A stretch of 54,340 nt of DNA from Candidatus Hermodarchaeota archaeon. Lineage in GTDB: Archaea; Asgardarchaeota; Hermodarchaeia; Hermodarchaeales; Hermodarchaeaceae. Below the pieces are notes generated by a model that made no database searches, was not told the DNA's origin, and worked only from the letters and a program-made list of their open reading frames with translations. The DNA is taken from NCBI GenBank assembly GCA_016839365.1, contig JAEOUH010000022.1, forward strand, positions 1 to 54,340, written 5' to 3'. Made by a program: the position numbers and the translations under genes. Within the stretch, counting starts at the first letter, position 1; every line of letters begins with the position of its first letter. Shown here in pieces: positions 37,361 through 45,122 of the stretch.

Positions 37361-39100
37361 CTATTCAGTGCGACCAACCCGGTTGGTTGCCGCCTTCCGT
37401 TGGAACTGTGAATCGTAGAGCTCTTGCACATGTTGGATGGTGTCAGCTTCATTCGGATCTTTATCATAGCGTAGTCGTTTAATTCGTGCGAAGCGAAGCG
37501 CCATGCCGGACTTGTACGTAGGGCTTTGTTGAATCTCATCATATTCAACTTCGACCATAATCCGTGGGTGTACTGTGACAATGCCCCCACGTTGTTCAAT
37601 CTTAAGATCCAGGAGATGCTGGGTAATCTCTTCAAATTCCGCATCCGTTAGCCCCTTGAAGGTTTTTCCAAGCATGTGAAACTCTCCAGTTTCAGGGTCC
37701 TGCGCGGCAAGATGATAGTCACTCAGCCATCGATGTCGTCGCCCCGTTCCCCATTCAGCTGCAATAATCACCAGGTCAAGGGTTTCCATACTTTGTTTAA
37801 CCTTCAACCAAACCTTTCCTCGTTTACCTGGCTGATAGGTACTGTCTAAGCGTTTTGCAACAAGACCCTCATGCCCAGCCTCGATGGCCTTATCAAAAAA
37901 CGATTGGGCCTTTGAGAAATCGGAGGTCACAAGTTGTTCAACTAGGTTAACAGCGCCACTAACCTTCTCGAGGCGCTTTCGACGGACTTGGTAGGGTGAG
38001 TCAATGAGGACATTTCCGTCTTCCATTAATAAGTCAAACAGGTACAAGGTTACAGGAATTTCTGCAATCATTTCTTCAACGTTGTGAACCCGTCGGAACC
38101 GTCGCATTAGATATTGGAAGGGATAAGGACGTCCGTCAGGTCCTTGTGACAGCACTTCCCCTTCAAGGATACAGCTTTGTAAACTAACTTGGTTGCCAAC
38201 TAATTCTACCAGATCAGGAAGGCTTTCCGTGACCTCGGTCAACCGGCGACTGTAAATGCGTATCTGGGTCTGGTTGACAGCCCGTTGTAGGTGAATCTGA
38301 ACACGGGCGCCATCCAGCTTCATTTCAAAAGCCGATGTTCCATCATGAATTTTCAGGGCATCTTTGACATCTTCGGCTTGTGCGGCCAACATAGGAAGCA
38401 AGGGAACGAACGCGCAAAGCTCCACCTTTTCCAACCCTTCAGAGCCCTCATGAAAAGCCCTCCGTGTTACCTCACCAATATTACCTGTGAGCATATTCGC
38501 ACGGCGAACCAAGTCCAGAGGTATATTCAGCGTTCGGGCGATTGCACTTTCCAACATTCCAGCACTGAAACCTATCCTTTGATCCCCCACAAGCAGTTTT
38601 GCGATATACTTCGCCTCTAGCGGTGAGGCACGTGTGAATAAGGCTCGGAGTAATGTGGTTTTTCGTTTTCGGGACCCCGGGCCCTGCGCATCTGCGATTT
38701 CGGTAAAAGTGGAATGGACATCCTGTATTGTCAAAGGCGTTGTAAACAATGTCGATTGCCGGATAGCTCCCGAACGAAGATACAATTGGTATATAACTTC
38801 ACCAATATCTCCTGATTGTGCAAAGAGTTCATTTAACAATTCCCGCGATGGGTGAAGAAGCTCCTGGAGAATCTGATTGAGGGCTTTCCAATCAAGAGCC
38901 AACGTCCGTTGGCTAGTCCGTGGAAAAGGACGCCCAATAAGGAGTAAGGCCCCAATTTCAGTCTCATCAACCGATAAATTTGCCAGGAACGCCCCAGCCA
39001 GATCCATTTTTTCTAAACGACCCGAGGTTCCCATAATAGCCTCAGAAACATCTGCCAAGACCTGAAACGGAGTTGCGGGAGTAGTAACCGCCTTCGACAT
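37361..39100 (-). CDS. lig: ATP-dependent DNA ligase
   Basis: A 579-residue archaeal replicative-type ligase. The N-terminal DNA-binding domain contains NIGEVTRRAFHEG; the adenylated lysine is K261 in FEMKLDGARVQIH (KxDGxR). Motif III region VTLYLFDLLMEDGN, motif IV HEGLVAKRLDSTY and motif V VWLKVKQSMETLDLVI follow, then the OB domain. It seals nicks in replication and repair. The ATG at 39100 is chosen because AAGGGG lies seven bases upstream; an ATG at 39166 would add 22 residues and reach to within 35 bases of the divergent OB-fold gene. The gene converges on the giant TrmB-type gene with 24 bases between them. Confidence 0.94.
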   Translation of the reverse strand: MSKAVTTPATPFQVLADVSEAIMGTSGRLEKMDLAGAFLANLSVDETEIGALLLIGRPFPRTSQRTLALDWKALNQILQELLHPSRELLNELFAQSGDIGEVIYQLYLRSGAIRQSTLFTTPLTIQDVHSTFTEIADAQGPGSRKRKTTLLRALFTRASPLEAKYIAKLLVGDQRIGFSAGMLESAIARTLNIPLDLVRRANMLTGNIGEVTRRAFHEGSEGLEKVELCAFVPLLPMLAAQAEDVKDALKIHDGTSAFEMKLDGARVQIHLQRAVNQTQIRIYSRRLTEVTESLPDLVELVGNQVSLQSCILEGEVLSQGPDGRPYPFQYLMRRFRRVHNVEEMIAEIPVTLYLFDLLMEDGNVLIDSPYQVRRKRLEKVSGAVNLVEQLVTSDFSKAQSFFDKAIEAGHEGLVAKRLDSTYQPGKRGKVWLKVKQSMETLDLVIIAAEWGTGRRHRWLSDYHLAAQDPETGEFHMLGKTFKGLTDAEFEEITQHLLDLKIEQRGGIVTVHPRIMVEVEYDEIQQSPTYKSGMALRFARIKRLRYDKDPNEADTIQHVQELYDSQFQRKAATNRVGRTE

Positions 39101-39200
39101 CAATAGCCCCTTCTTTTCCTCAAAATCTTGCATTCCTACAAGCTTAAAAAGTGTGCCTTGATACATCCATGGTAACTTCCAATTACGTAGGTTCTAAAAA

Positions 39201-39539
39201 ATGAAAGTCCATGAATTAACTTCCGCATCCCGAAGTGTTAACATTCGGTTGCGTATCCTTTCCTTAGAGCCCGTTCGAGATGTGGAGACACGCTATGGCA
39301 AAGCCCGAGTGGCCACGGCTCAAGCGGGTGATGAAACTGGCACGATCAAGCTCTCATTATGGAACGATGATATCGACATGGTCGATGAAGGAGCCATTGT
39401 TGAAGTTGAAAACGGGTTCATCAAAACGTTTCGTGGAGAAATGGAACTATCTGCAGGACGATATGGAACCATCTCACTAGTTGATGATCCAGAGTTTCCG
39501 TCACGGGAAGAAATTATGAGTAAGCATCCTGGTGAATAA
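39201..39539 (+). CDS. Single OB-fold nucleic-acid-binding protein (SSB/SOSS-B-like)
   Basis: A 112-residue one-domain OB fold: strand 1 NIRLRILSLEPVRDVETRYG, strands 2-3 ARVATAQAGDETGTIKLSLW, helix DDIDMVDEGAIVEVEN and strands 4-5 FIKTFRGEMELSAGRYGTIS. This is the pattern of archaeal short SSBs and human SOSS-B/hSSB1 rather than of multi-domain RPA. It should bind single-stranded DNA. It is divergent from DNA ligase, which fits replication or repair, and close to RNase HII. There is no acidic C-terminal tail beyond EEIMSKHPGE. Confidence 0.85.
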   Translation: MKVHELTSASRSVNIRLRILSLEPVRDVETRYGKARVATAQAGDETGTIKLSLWNDDIDMVDEGAIVEVENGFIKTFRGEMELSAGRYGTISLVDDPEFPSREEIMSKHPGE

Positions 39540-39580
39540 GCTAACGCTTCAGGTCTAATAGTGTTTGAGGAAGACTGTAA

Positions 39581-40417
39581 TTGTTTATTGATCAATTCTT
39601 TGCCTGGTTACAGGCTGTAGATGCGTGGATTGAAGGCCTCATGTGGCTCCTAATCTCATGGGTCCATGCCTTAGGTCCTCTTGGCGTCTTCATCGGTGTA
39701 ATGATTGAGACCTTTATCGCACCGATTCCTTCACCCTTAGTTCCAATGGCAGCGGGAGCCATTCTAACCATTGGGTTAGATCCGGTGCAAGCGCTTCTTG
39801 TCATCCTGTTTAGCGTCATGTTTGTTGGAGCCCTTGCAGCTACTATTGGATCGTTCTTTGCCTATGGCATCGCTTACTTTGGTGGCTACCCCATCATTGA
39901 ACGATATGGCAAATATCTTGGGACTTCAATTGAGGAAATTGAATATACACGACAAAGTTTGGAGAAGTCTTCACGGGATGAAATCTTCTTATTCACTGCC
40001 CGTGCGATCCCAGTTATTCCCCTCTCAGTAGTCTCGTTATTGTATGGAGCCATTCGATCGGATCCAAAACGTTATACCCTCCTCACGTTCTTGGGTTGCT
40101 TACCGCGGTATCTAATTCTGGGCATCTCGGGGTGGCTCTTAGGATTAGTTTTACTCAATATCATTGATTTCTTCGAAACGGTTATCCTGGCATTTCTCCT
40201 CATCTTCTTTGTCGGTTATGTGCTTTACCGGATTGTTATCCGCCGGCGATCAAAAAAGATACAGGCAGCGATAAAAAAGAAAGCACCAGAGTCAGACAAT
40301 CAAACTAGCCTTCAGAGTGGGGATCACCCACAACAGCTGGTCGTAACTCGAAGAAAAACATCACCTTACAGCCCTGTCTTTGGAGATCAGCTTGGAGAGC
40401 TGCAGCACGACCCTTAG
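39581..40417 (+). CDS. DedA / SNARE-associated (VTT-domain) membrane protein
   Basis: A 278-residue protein of the DedA/VTT family, with about five hydrophobic segments and the family segments ETFIAPIPSPLVPMAAG, FFAYGIAYFGGYPIIERYGK and a re-entrant FTARAIPVIPLSVVSLLYG with Arg and Pro. DedA proteins act in lipid scrambling or flipping and membrane homeostasis. The TTG start is supported by GAGGAAG seven bases upstream. The tail after residue 222 is basic and low complexity (RRRSKKIQAAIKKK) and its last 113 bases overlap a minus-strand gene, which suggests that an earlier stop was lost. Confidence 0.88.
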   Translation: MFIDQFFAWLQAVDAWIEGLMWLLISWVHALGPLGVFIGVMIETFIAPIPSPLVPMAAGAILTIGLDPVQALLVILFSVMFVGALAATIGSFFAYGIAYFGGYPIIERYGKYLGTSIEEIEYTRQSLEKSSRDEIFLFTARAIPVIPLSVVSLLYGAIRSDPKRYTLLTFLGCLPRYLILGISGWLLGLVLLNIIDFFETVILAFLLIFFVGYVLYRIVIRRRSKKIQAAIKKKAPESDNQTSLQSGDHPQQLVVTRRKTSPYSPVFGDQLGELQHDP

Positions 40418-40589
40418 CGTCGTGAATGGATTCATATAATGGTGAAACACAGATCGGTGTGGTCTCTCCTTCAGGAGTGATACATCTGAAATCCTCGGGA
40501 ACCTTTGCAGGGGCAGGTAACCGCGAGGATACTCGGAACTTTCCATCGAGAATACTGAGCCAAATTTCAGGATACTTACACTCTGTCAT
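40305..40589 (-). CDS. Small hypothetical protein
   Basis: A 94-residue frame (from the ATG at 40589; a TTG is five codons earlier). The product has a regular strand/helix pattern (YPEIWLSILDGKFRVSSRLP, then DAKGRAAALQADLQRQGCKV, then MFFFELRPAV) and normal amino-acid composition, unlike antisense shadows. GTGG lies a few bases before the ATG. Its 3' third overlaps the low-complexity end of the DedA gene. I do not recognise the family. Confidence 0.55.
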   Translation of the reverse strand: MTECKYPEIWLSILDGKFRVSSRLPAPAKVPEDFRCITPEGETTPICVSPLYESIHDAKGRAAALQADLQRQGCKVMFFFELRPAVVGDPHSEG

Positions 40590-40684
40590 AAGCGCCACAA
40601 GCAAGCAAAGTAAGTAAGAACTAATAAGCCTGAGTAATTGTTAATGGTTTCGGAACAAAGAGAATAACTAGGTTGGTGTTGTGA

Positions 40685-41341
40685 TTGACGCATCAAATTG
40701 TGGGTGTCGATGAAGCAGGTCGAGGTCCTGTCATCGGACCCCTAGTGATTGCTGGAGTTGTAATAATTTCGTCCCAAGAAGATACTCTTATTGAATGGGG
40801 GATTCGGGATTCAAAGACGTTAAGCTCTCGTCGCCGTGAATTGCTTGCGCAGCGGGTTTATAACCTCGCCAATAGAGTCGAAGTGCTAGAGATTAGTGCA
40901 AAGGAAATTGACGCTGAACGAAAAAAGAAGCGTAGTTTGAACGTCTTAGAGGCAGAATGGATGGCGAAGGTTTTGAACAAACTCAAATGGGATGTTGCAT
41001 ATGTAGATGCCTCGGATGTGAATGCTGAACGTTATGGGCGAATTATTTTTTCACAGTTAACCACACCGAGAAAGATCGTCAGCGAACACAAAGCTGATTC
41101 AACATACCCTATCGTTGCCGCAGCCTCAATTATCGCAAAGGTTCGCCGCGACCAGCGGATACGCGAATTCCATCAAAAGTATGGAGACTTTGGTAGCGGC
41201 TATCCAAATGATCCCAAGACAAGACGATTCCTTGTTGGTTGGATTCGAAAGAATAGCGAGTTTCCTGAAATCGTACGAAAATCGTGGGAAACGGCACGTG
41301 AAATCAGTGCCACAAATCGTCAAGGATCCCTTACTGATTGA
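40685..41341 (+). CDS. rnhB: Ribonuclease HII
   Basis: A 218-residue RNase HII. The first catalytic acids are in VGVDEAGRGPVIGPLV (D9, E10), the third Asp in DVAYVDASDVNAERY, and the fourth region is ADSTYPIVAAASIIAKVRRD. It cleaves RNA-DNA hybrids and single ribonucleotides and is found in almost all archaea. The TTG start has GGTG six bases upstream. The length is standard. Together with ligase and the OB-fold protein it makes this a replication/repair neighbourhood. Confidence 0.93.
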   Translation: MTHQIVGVDEAGRGPVIGPLVIAGVVIISSQEDTLIEWGIRDSKTLSSRRRELLAQRVYNLANRVEVLEISAKEIDAERKKKRSLNVLEAEWMAKVLNKLKWDVAYVDASDVNAERYGRIIFSQLTTPRKIVSEHKADSTYPIVAAASIIAKVRRDQRIREFHQKYGDFGSGYPNDPKTRRFLVGWIRKNSEFPEIVRKSWETAREISATNRQGSLTD

Positions 41342-41384
41342 AGAGCTGTGGATTGAGAATCTAGGTAGCTTTCGCTTATTTTTC

Positions 41385-42875
41385 CTACTTCTTTTCTTTC
41401 TCTTCTTTTTTCTTCTGCTTCTCTTCTTCCTTCCGCTGCTTCTCTTCCTCTTTCAGCCGCTTCTCCTCAGCCTTCCGCGCCTCTTCCTCTTCCTTCTGCT
41501 TCTGCTTCTCCTCAGCCTTCAAACGCTTCTCCTCAGCCTTCAAACGCTTCTCCTCAGCCTTCAAACGCTTCTCCTCAGCCTTCCGCGCCTTCTCTTCTTC
41601 CTTCTGGATCCGCTTCGCTTCTTTCTCATCAACTTCAAGTAACTCAGTGGTTTCTGGAGCTTCTGTCTCAGCAAGTTCAGGAGGTGGAGTCATTTCCGTT
41701 TCCATCTCGGGAAGTTCTTCTTCACCCTCTTCCTTCTTCCGTTTCTTGCGTTCCTTCATCTTCTCACGCATACGCATGTACATCTCACTGAGAAGTTCAA
41801 GATGCCGTTTCGCGATATCTGGATGAATGTCCTTGGCCTCTAAGCGTTCCTGGATACGGAGTACCAGAAACTCAGGGAAAAAGGACTCAAAGTGCACATC
41901 AGCAATTAACATAATCAGGGGGTCATCGTTGGCTGACACCTCAACAGTATCCTCACCCATCTTCGTAATCACTTGCACCTGCTCTAATCGACGCAATACA
42001 TTATCTAGCGATGCTTCCTTCTCAACGACACCAACCAGCTCGGATTTATGTGCGATTTTCCGTCGTAGGGTCTTGGTTACATCATAGATATCAGGATCAA
42101 GCAGCAGCTGGCCAATCATAATCGTATCTTCTTCAGTCCACTGATACTCCTCGAAAAAGCCCTTCACTCGTGTCTCATATTCGGCATACTGTTGTTTGTT
42201 CAAACCGCCACTCTTGGCTAATTTTAGTGATTGTTCAGGTGGAAACCGTGCCCCGAGTAAGTCATTGACTAAAAAGACACAGTTATCAGACACAGCGTTA
42301 ATCCAATCCTCTTCTACTAGCCCACTACGCAATAAGGACAATGTTACCAGACCTAAGTCTGGATAGTGCTTCCCGGTCTGCAGCTCAAGCCATTCTCGTA
42401 ACTCCTCGGCTGAAATCCCACCCCTAGCCAACTTGTGCATGAGTAATCGGGTCTCCTGATCCACGAAGACTTTGGCAAGCCGCTGCTCCACCGACAGCTC
42501 CACCATCCGCTTCAGCTTCTCAAATACTTCACCCAAATACTCCACAAACTCGGGCTCACCAATATTCTCCACAATCTCACTTGACGCAAGCGTCAACCCC
42601 TCCTCATACGCACGTGGCTCCTCATCCAGCTCCATAAACAACATAATACAGAACTGATCACGGCCTCGAAGAATCCCGGTGTAAAAACTACTCACCGCCA
42701 GATTCGTTCCTTCAAGCGTCATCGTGAGAAACCCAGCCTCGGGTTTACCCATCGCATGGGCAGTGAATACTCGCAACATATCATCTTCAGAAACTTCAAG
42801 ATTGCGAGGGTACACCCCAACGATACGAAGTCCGACCTTGTCGTCCCACCTGCATATGCTTAGACCTTTTGGCAT
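41385..42875 (-). CDS. Longin-like N-terminal domain protein with Lys/Glu-rich repeat tail
   Basis: A 496-residue protein from the ATG at 42875 (GGGAG nine bases upstream). The first approximately 110 residues (PKGLSICRWDDKVGLRIVGV, then FLTMTLEGTNLAVSSFYTGI and FCIMLFMELDEEPRAYEEGL) align with the N-terminus of the TFB-like protein at 44.5 kb: P-[KR]-G-L...W-D-x-K-x-G-L-x-I...Y-P. The pattern looks longin-like. A helical middle region with a possible winged helix follows (about 140-340). The last approximately 110 residues are nearly all Lys, Glu, Arg and Ala with heptad repeats (AEEKRLK), probably a single long charged helix. It is likely a scaffold or GTPase-platform protein; the function is unknown. 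Confidence 0.7.
   Translation of the reverse strand: MPKGLSICRWDDKVGLRIVGVYPRNLEVSEDDMLRVFTAHAMGKPEAGFLTMTLEGTNLAVSSFYTGILRGRDQFCIMLFMELDEEPRAYEEGLTLASSEIVENIGEPEFVEYLGEVFEKLKRMVELSVEQRLAKVFVDQETRLLMHKLARGGISAEELREWLELQTGKHYPDLGLVTLSLLRSGLVEEDWINAVSDNCVFLVNDLLGARFPPEQSLKLAKSGGLNKQQYAEYETRVKGFFEEYQWTEEDTIMIGQLLLDPDIYDVTKTLRRKIAHKSELVGVVEKEASLDNVLRRLEQVQVITKMGEDTVEVSANDDPLIMLIADVHFESFFPEFLVLRIQERLEAKDIHPDIAKRHLELLSEMYMRMREKMKERKKRKKEEGEEELPEMETEMTPPPELAETEAPETTELLEVDEKEAKRIQKEEEKARKAEEKRLKAEEKRLKAEEKRLKAEEKQKQKEEEEARKAEEKRLKEEEKQRKEEEKQKKKEEKEKK
41505..41588 (-). repeat. 21-bp tandem repeat encoding the heptad AEEKRLK
   Basis: The 21-base unit cttctcctcagccttcaaacg (20 of its bases: cttctcctcagccttcaaac) is repeated three times exactly, at 41505, 41526 and 41547, and once with changes at 41568. 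It is in frame with the Lys/Glu tail of the gene around it, so copy-number change would lengthen or shorten the charged helix without a frameshift. Confidence 0.9.
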
Positions 42876-43060
42876 ACTTTCAAACTCCCGTTTATTCAAA
42901 TAGGTTCTGTAGCTATGGGTTTTAAAGTGACCCGTTAACACTCGGTTTTGACTATCTGGATTCCCGTATTTAACTTGTTTGTCGGTTCCGGAATTCCGAG
43001 GTTTCAAGTTGTAGCTTTCTGCAATTTTTCGCAAGAATAATGAGGATTTTTGAGTTTTCG

Positions 43061-43930
43061 CTAGTCTGTGGTTGCTTCTGCCACAGCACCGAGAATGATT
43101 TTGTAAAGGATTTCACGGTAGCGGGGATCGATGGCGACTAATCCGTAGGCTTGCACTCCGAGGATGCGTTGAACGAGTTTAGGGGCGAGGGCACCGGGAA
43201 GGTCTTGTTTGTTGGCGATGGACCAGACTATGGAAGATGGAGAGTTTTTGCGGACGATTTCGAGGATGTCGCGGGTTTCGAGGACGTTTTTGAGGGTGGA
43301 GTCGGTGACGAGTAAGACGGCGTCGGCGTTGCGGAGGTAGTAGTTCCAGAGGCTGCGGAAGCGGTCTTGGCCAGCAAAATCCCAGACGGCGAGTTCGTAG
43401 GGACCGAAGCGGACGCCCTGGAGTGTTTCGATGTCAACGGCGATGGTGGGGTAGTAGTCGCCGGGGATGCTGTCGGCGGTGAGAAGTTTGAGCATGGTGG
43501 ATTTGCCGACCCCGCCTTGGCCGAGGAGGCAGATTTTGAGCATGGTGACAATGACATTGTCAAGTTCGGTCGCAAAGCCTTTGAAGGCTTCGCCAAGGGG
43601 GACGGGTTTTTGGATATAGGCGTCAATTTCGTGGTTGAATTTGGTAATAAGGAGTTCCTGGGTTTTTTTGAGTGTGCCTTTGATTTTTTCATCTTCGTCA
43701 CTCATGTCGACGGCAAAAACAAGGAGGAGATGGGTGCCGGCTTCTTGGTAGATGAACTTGATGTTTTTGACATGGATAGGGAGATCGACTTTGCTGCCAA
43801 GTTCGGATTCGAAGTGTTTGTAGGTGGCAAGGAATTCCTGTCGTTCTTCGGAGGTGATTTCCACTGACCAGTATTGGCGGTGGAAGGCAAGGCGGCCGTC
43901 GCGGGTCATGATGAAGATGTTGTGAATCAT
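43061..43930 (-). CDS. Longin-domain/Arf-Rag-like GTPase fusion
   Basis: A 289-residue protein. Residues 1-105 form a longin-like domain (IHNIFIMTRDGRLAFHRQYW, the helix SEERQEFLATYKHFESEL, strands IKFIYQEAGTHLLLVFAVD). Residues of about 128-289 form a GTPase: G1 GQGGVGKS (137-144), switch I Thr in YPTIAVD, G3 WDFAGQDRF (D184, G187, Q188) and G4 ANKQDLPG (N240-D243). G3 and G4 are Arf/Rag-like and complete. AAGGAG lies 12 bases before the ATG at 43930. The coding sequence is visibly richer in G and C than its neighbours. It starts 22 bases after the TFB-like gene, so the two are probably one transcript. Confidence 0.83.
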   Translation of the reverse strand: MIHNIFIMTRDGRLAFHRQYWSVEITSEERQEFLATYKHFESELGSKVDLPIHVKNIKFIYQEAGTHLLLVFAVDMSDEDEKIKGTLKKTQELLITKFNHEIDAYIQKPVPLGEAFKGFATELDNVIVTMLKICLLGQGGVGKSTMLKLLTADSIPGDYYPTIAVDIETLQGVRFGPYELAVWDFAGQDRFRSLWNYYLRNADAVLLVTDSTLKNVLETRDILEIVRKNSPSSIVWSIANKQDLPGALAPKLVQRILGVQAYGLVAIDPRYREILYKIILGAVAEATTD

Positions 43931-43952
43931 CGAATGGTGTTTCTCCTTTTGG

Positions 43953-44972
43953 TTATTCGGCACGGGTGATGGCTTTTTCTTGAGGTGTAGCGCGTCGCCG
44001 TCGTTGTTTGTATTGGGGGAGCTTTTTTTCATCCGAACTCAGGAGGTTGCGGAGCTCCCGGTAGTTGCGACGCAGTGATGTACGTGAACAACCCACAAGT
44101 TCGATTATATCGTTTTCGGGTATAGAATCCCCGGTTTGTTTTGCACTGTAGTAGGCAATGGAAGCGGCGATGATTGGTCGTGGATGCCCTTGGAAGAGAC
44201 CTTCTTGCCCGACATATTCAACGATGTTGTGGGCGTATTCTTCAGTTTCTGGTTTCACCTCCAAGATTGCGAACAGGCGATCGAGGATTGCATGAACTGG
44301 CTCAGTCCAGACACCTGGTTTTGCTTCTTTAAACTTCTGTCGCTCTTGATCGTAGTCTTCGAGGATGCGTTGGATTCCAGCACGGACCAACTGGCGAGCG
44401 TTTGCGAGTTGGTTTTGGCGTTGTCGTCGAATATAACGGGGACATTGGGGGTATCCGGGCATGTCATAGATTGTTAAATAGCATTGTTTCTTAACCACGC
44501 GGCAGAAGGAGGTCATTTTATCGGTCTTAATTGGTCGTTCATAGACGTAGGGACACAGCGATTGGTCGCGTGACCCACCACGACGCTCAATTTTTCTGTA
44601 GCTATCCGAAAGAATTTGCCGATACCGCCGTTTTCTATTTGAAGGGTTCCCGCTTGTTTTTGTTATTCGCTGCAATGTCCTGAGGAGAATTTCCTCATAG
44701 GCGGAGCCCTCTTCTTCAGCCGTAAGAAGCACGAAGAGACAGATATCGTCTTCAACACCATCTAGCAAGAGACGTGTGCAAGCAACTGCTGCACGTTCCT
44801 TAACCTCTTTTGTGGGAAAAACTTGAAAGGTGGTTCCCAAGTCCTGTGGAGCACTGCCATAATACATCATGGACATGTCGCTGACCTGAAAGTCCAAGGA
44901 ACCAGGATACTTGGAGAGTATCTTCAGTCCTTCTTTGGTGTCCCACTGACTAACAACCAGGCCCCGAGGAAT
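43953..44972 (-). CDS. TFB-like cyclin-fold protein with longin-like N-terminal domain; apparent ATT start
   Basis: A 339-residue reading if it starts at ATT 44972..44970. No ATG, GTG or TTG fits the domain start: the first TTG (44897) and ATG (44876) fall inside the conserved domain. The extra residues IPRGLVVSQWDTKEGLKILS align with MPKGLSICRWDDKVGLRIVG, the start of the 42.9-kb gene, and AAGGTGA lies six bases before the ATT. Residues of about 1-125 are the shared domain; 140-190 hold conserved-looking cysteines (CPYVYERP, FCRVVKKQCYL, YPQCPRYI); about 215-300 form one TFB-type cyclin repeat (GHPRPIIAASIAYYSAKQT, then GCSRTSLRRNYREL). The tail is basic. A GTPase-platform/transcription-factor fusion is inferred. 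Confidence 0.7.
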   Translation of the reverse strand: MPRGLVVSQWDTKEGLKILSKYPGSLDFQVSDMSMMYYGSAPQDLGTTFQVFPTKEVKERAAVACTRLLLDGVEDDICLFVLLTAEEEGSAYEEILLRTLQRITKTSGNPSNRKRRYRQILSDSYRKIERRGGSRDQSLCPYVYERPIKTDKMTSFCRVVKKQCYLTIYDMPGYPQCPRYIRRQRQNQLANARQLVRAGIQRILEDYDQERQKFKEAKPGVWTEPVHAILDRLFAILEVKPETEEYAHNIVEYVGQEGLFQGHPRPIIAASIAYYSAKQTGDSIPENDIIELVGCSRTSLRRNYRELRNLLSSDEKKLPQYKQRRRRATPQEKAITRAE

Positions 44973-45122
44973 GATGAGTCACCTTTCATTACAGACAGAG
45001 CTGTAGTTTACGAACTTGTCGATTGGCTTAAGTCAAGTTTGGAAACGCCACAGAAAAAGGTTTTTGCATATCTGAAGGTTCCGTAAATTCATTCCGAGAT
45101 ACTGAAACCACTATAAAACACA

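Noticed and set aside
41505..41588. CRISPR-like direct repeats
   Set aside because: The 21-base units are contiguous without spacers and stay in frame inside a gene.
41115..41642. Plus-strand 175-codon frame ending in a Leu/Phe run resembling membrane helices
   Set aside because: The hydrophobic run is the antisense reading of the Lys/Glu heptad repeats; the first part is another frame of RNase HII.
43367..43867. Plus-strand 166-codon open frame rich in Gly, Val and Phe
   Set aside because: It lies fully antisense to the longin-GTPase, whose motifs are unambiguous; high GC makes long spurious frames here.
44823..45086. Plus-strand 87-codon frame upstream of the TFB-like gene
   Set aside because: It is antisense to the newly recognised N-terminal part of the TFB-like protein, whose domain match is stronger.
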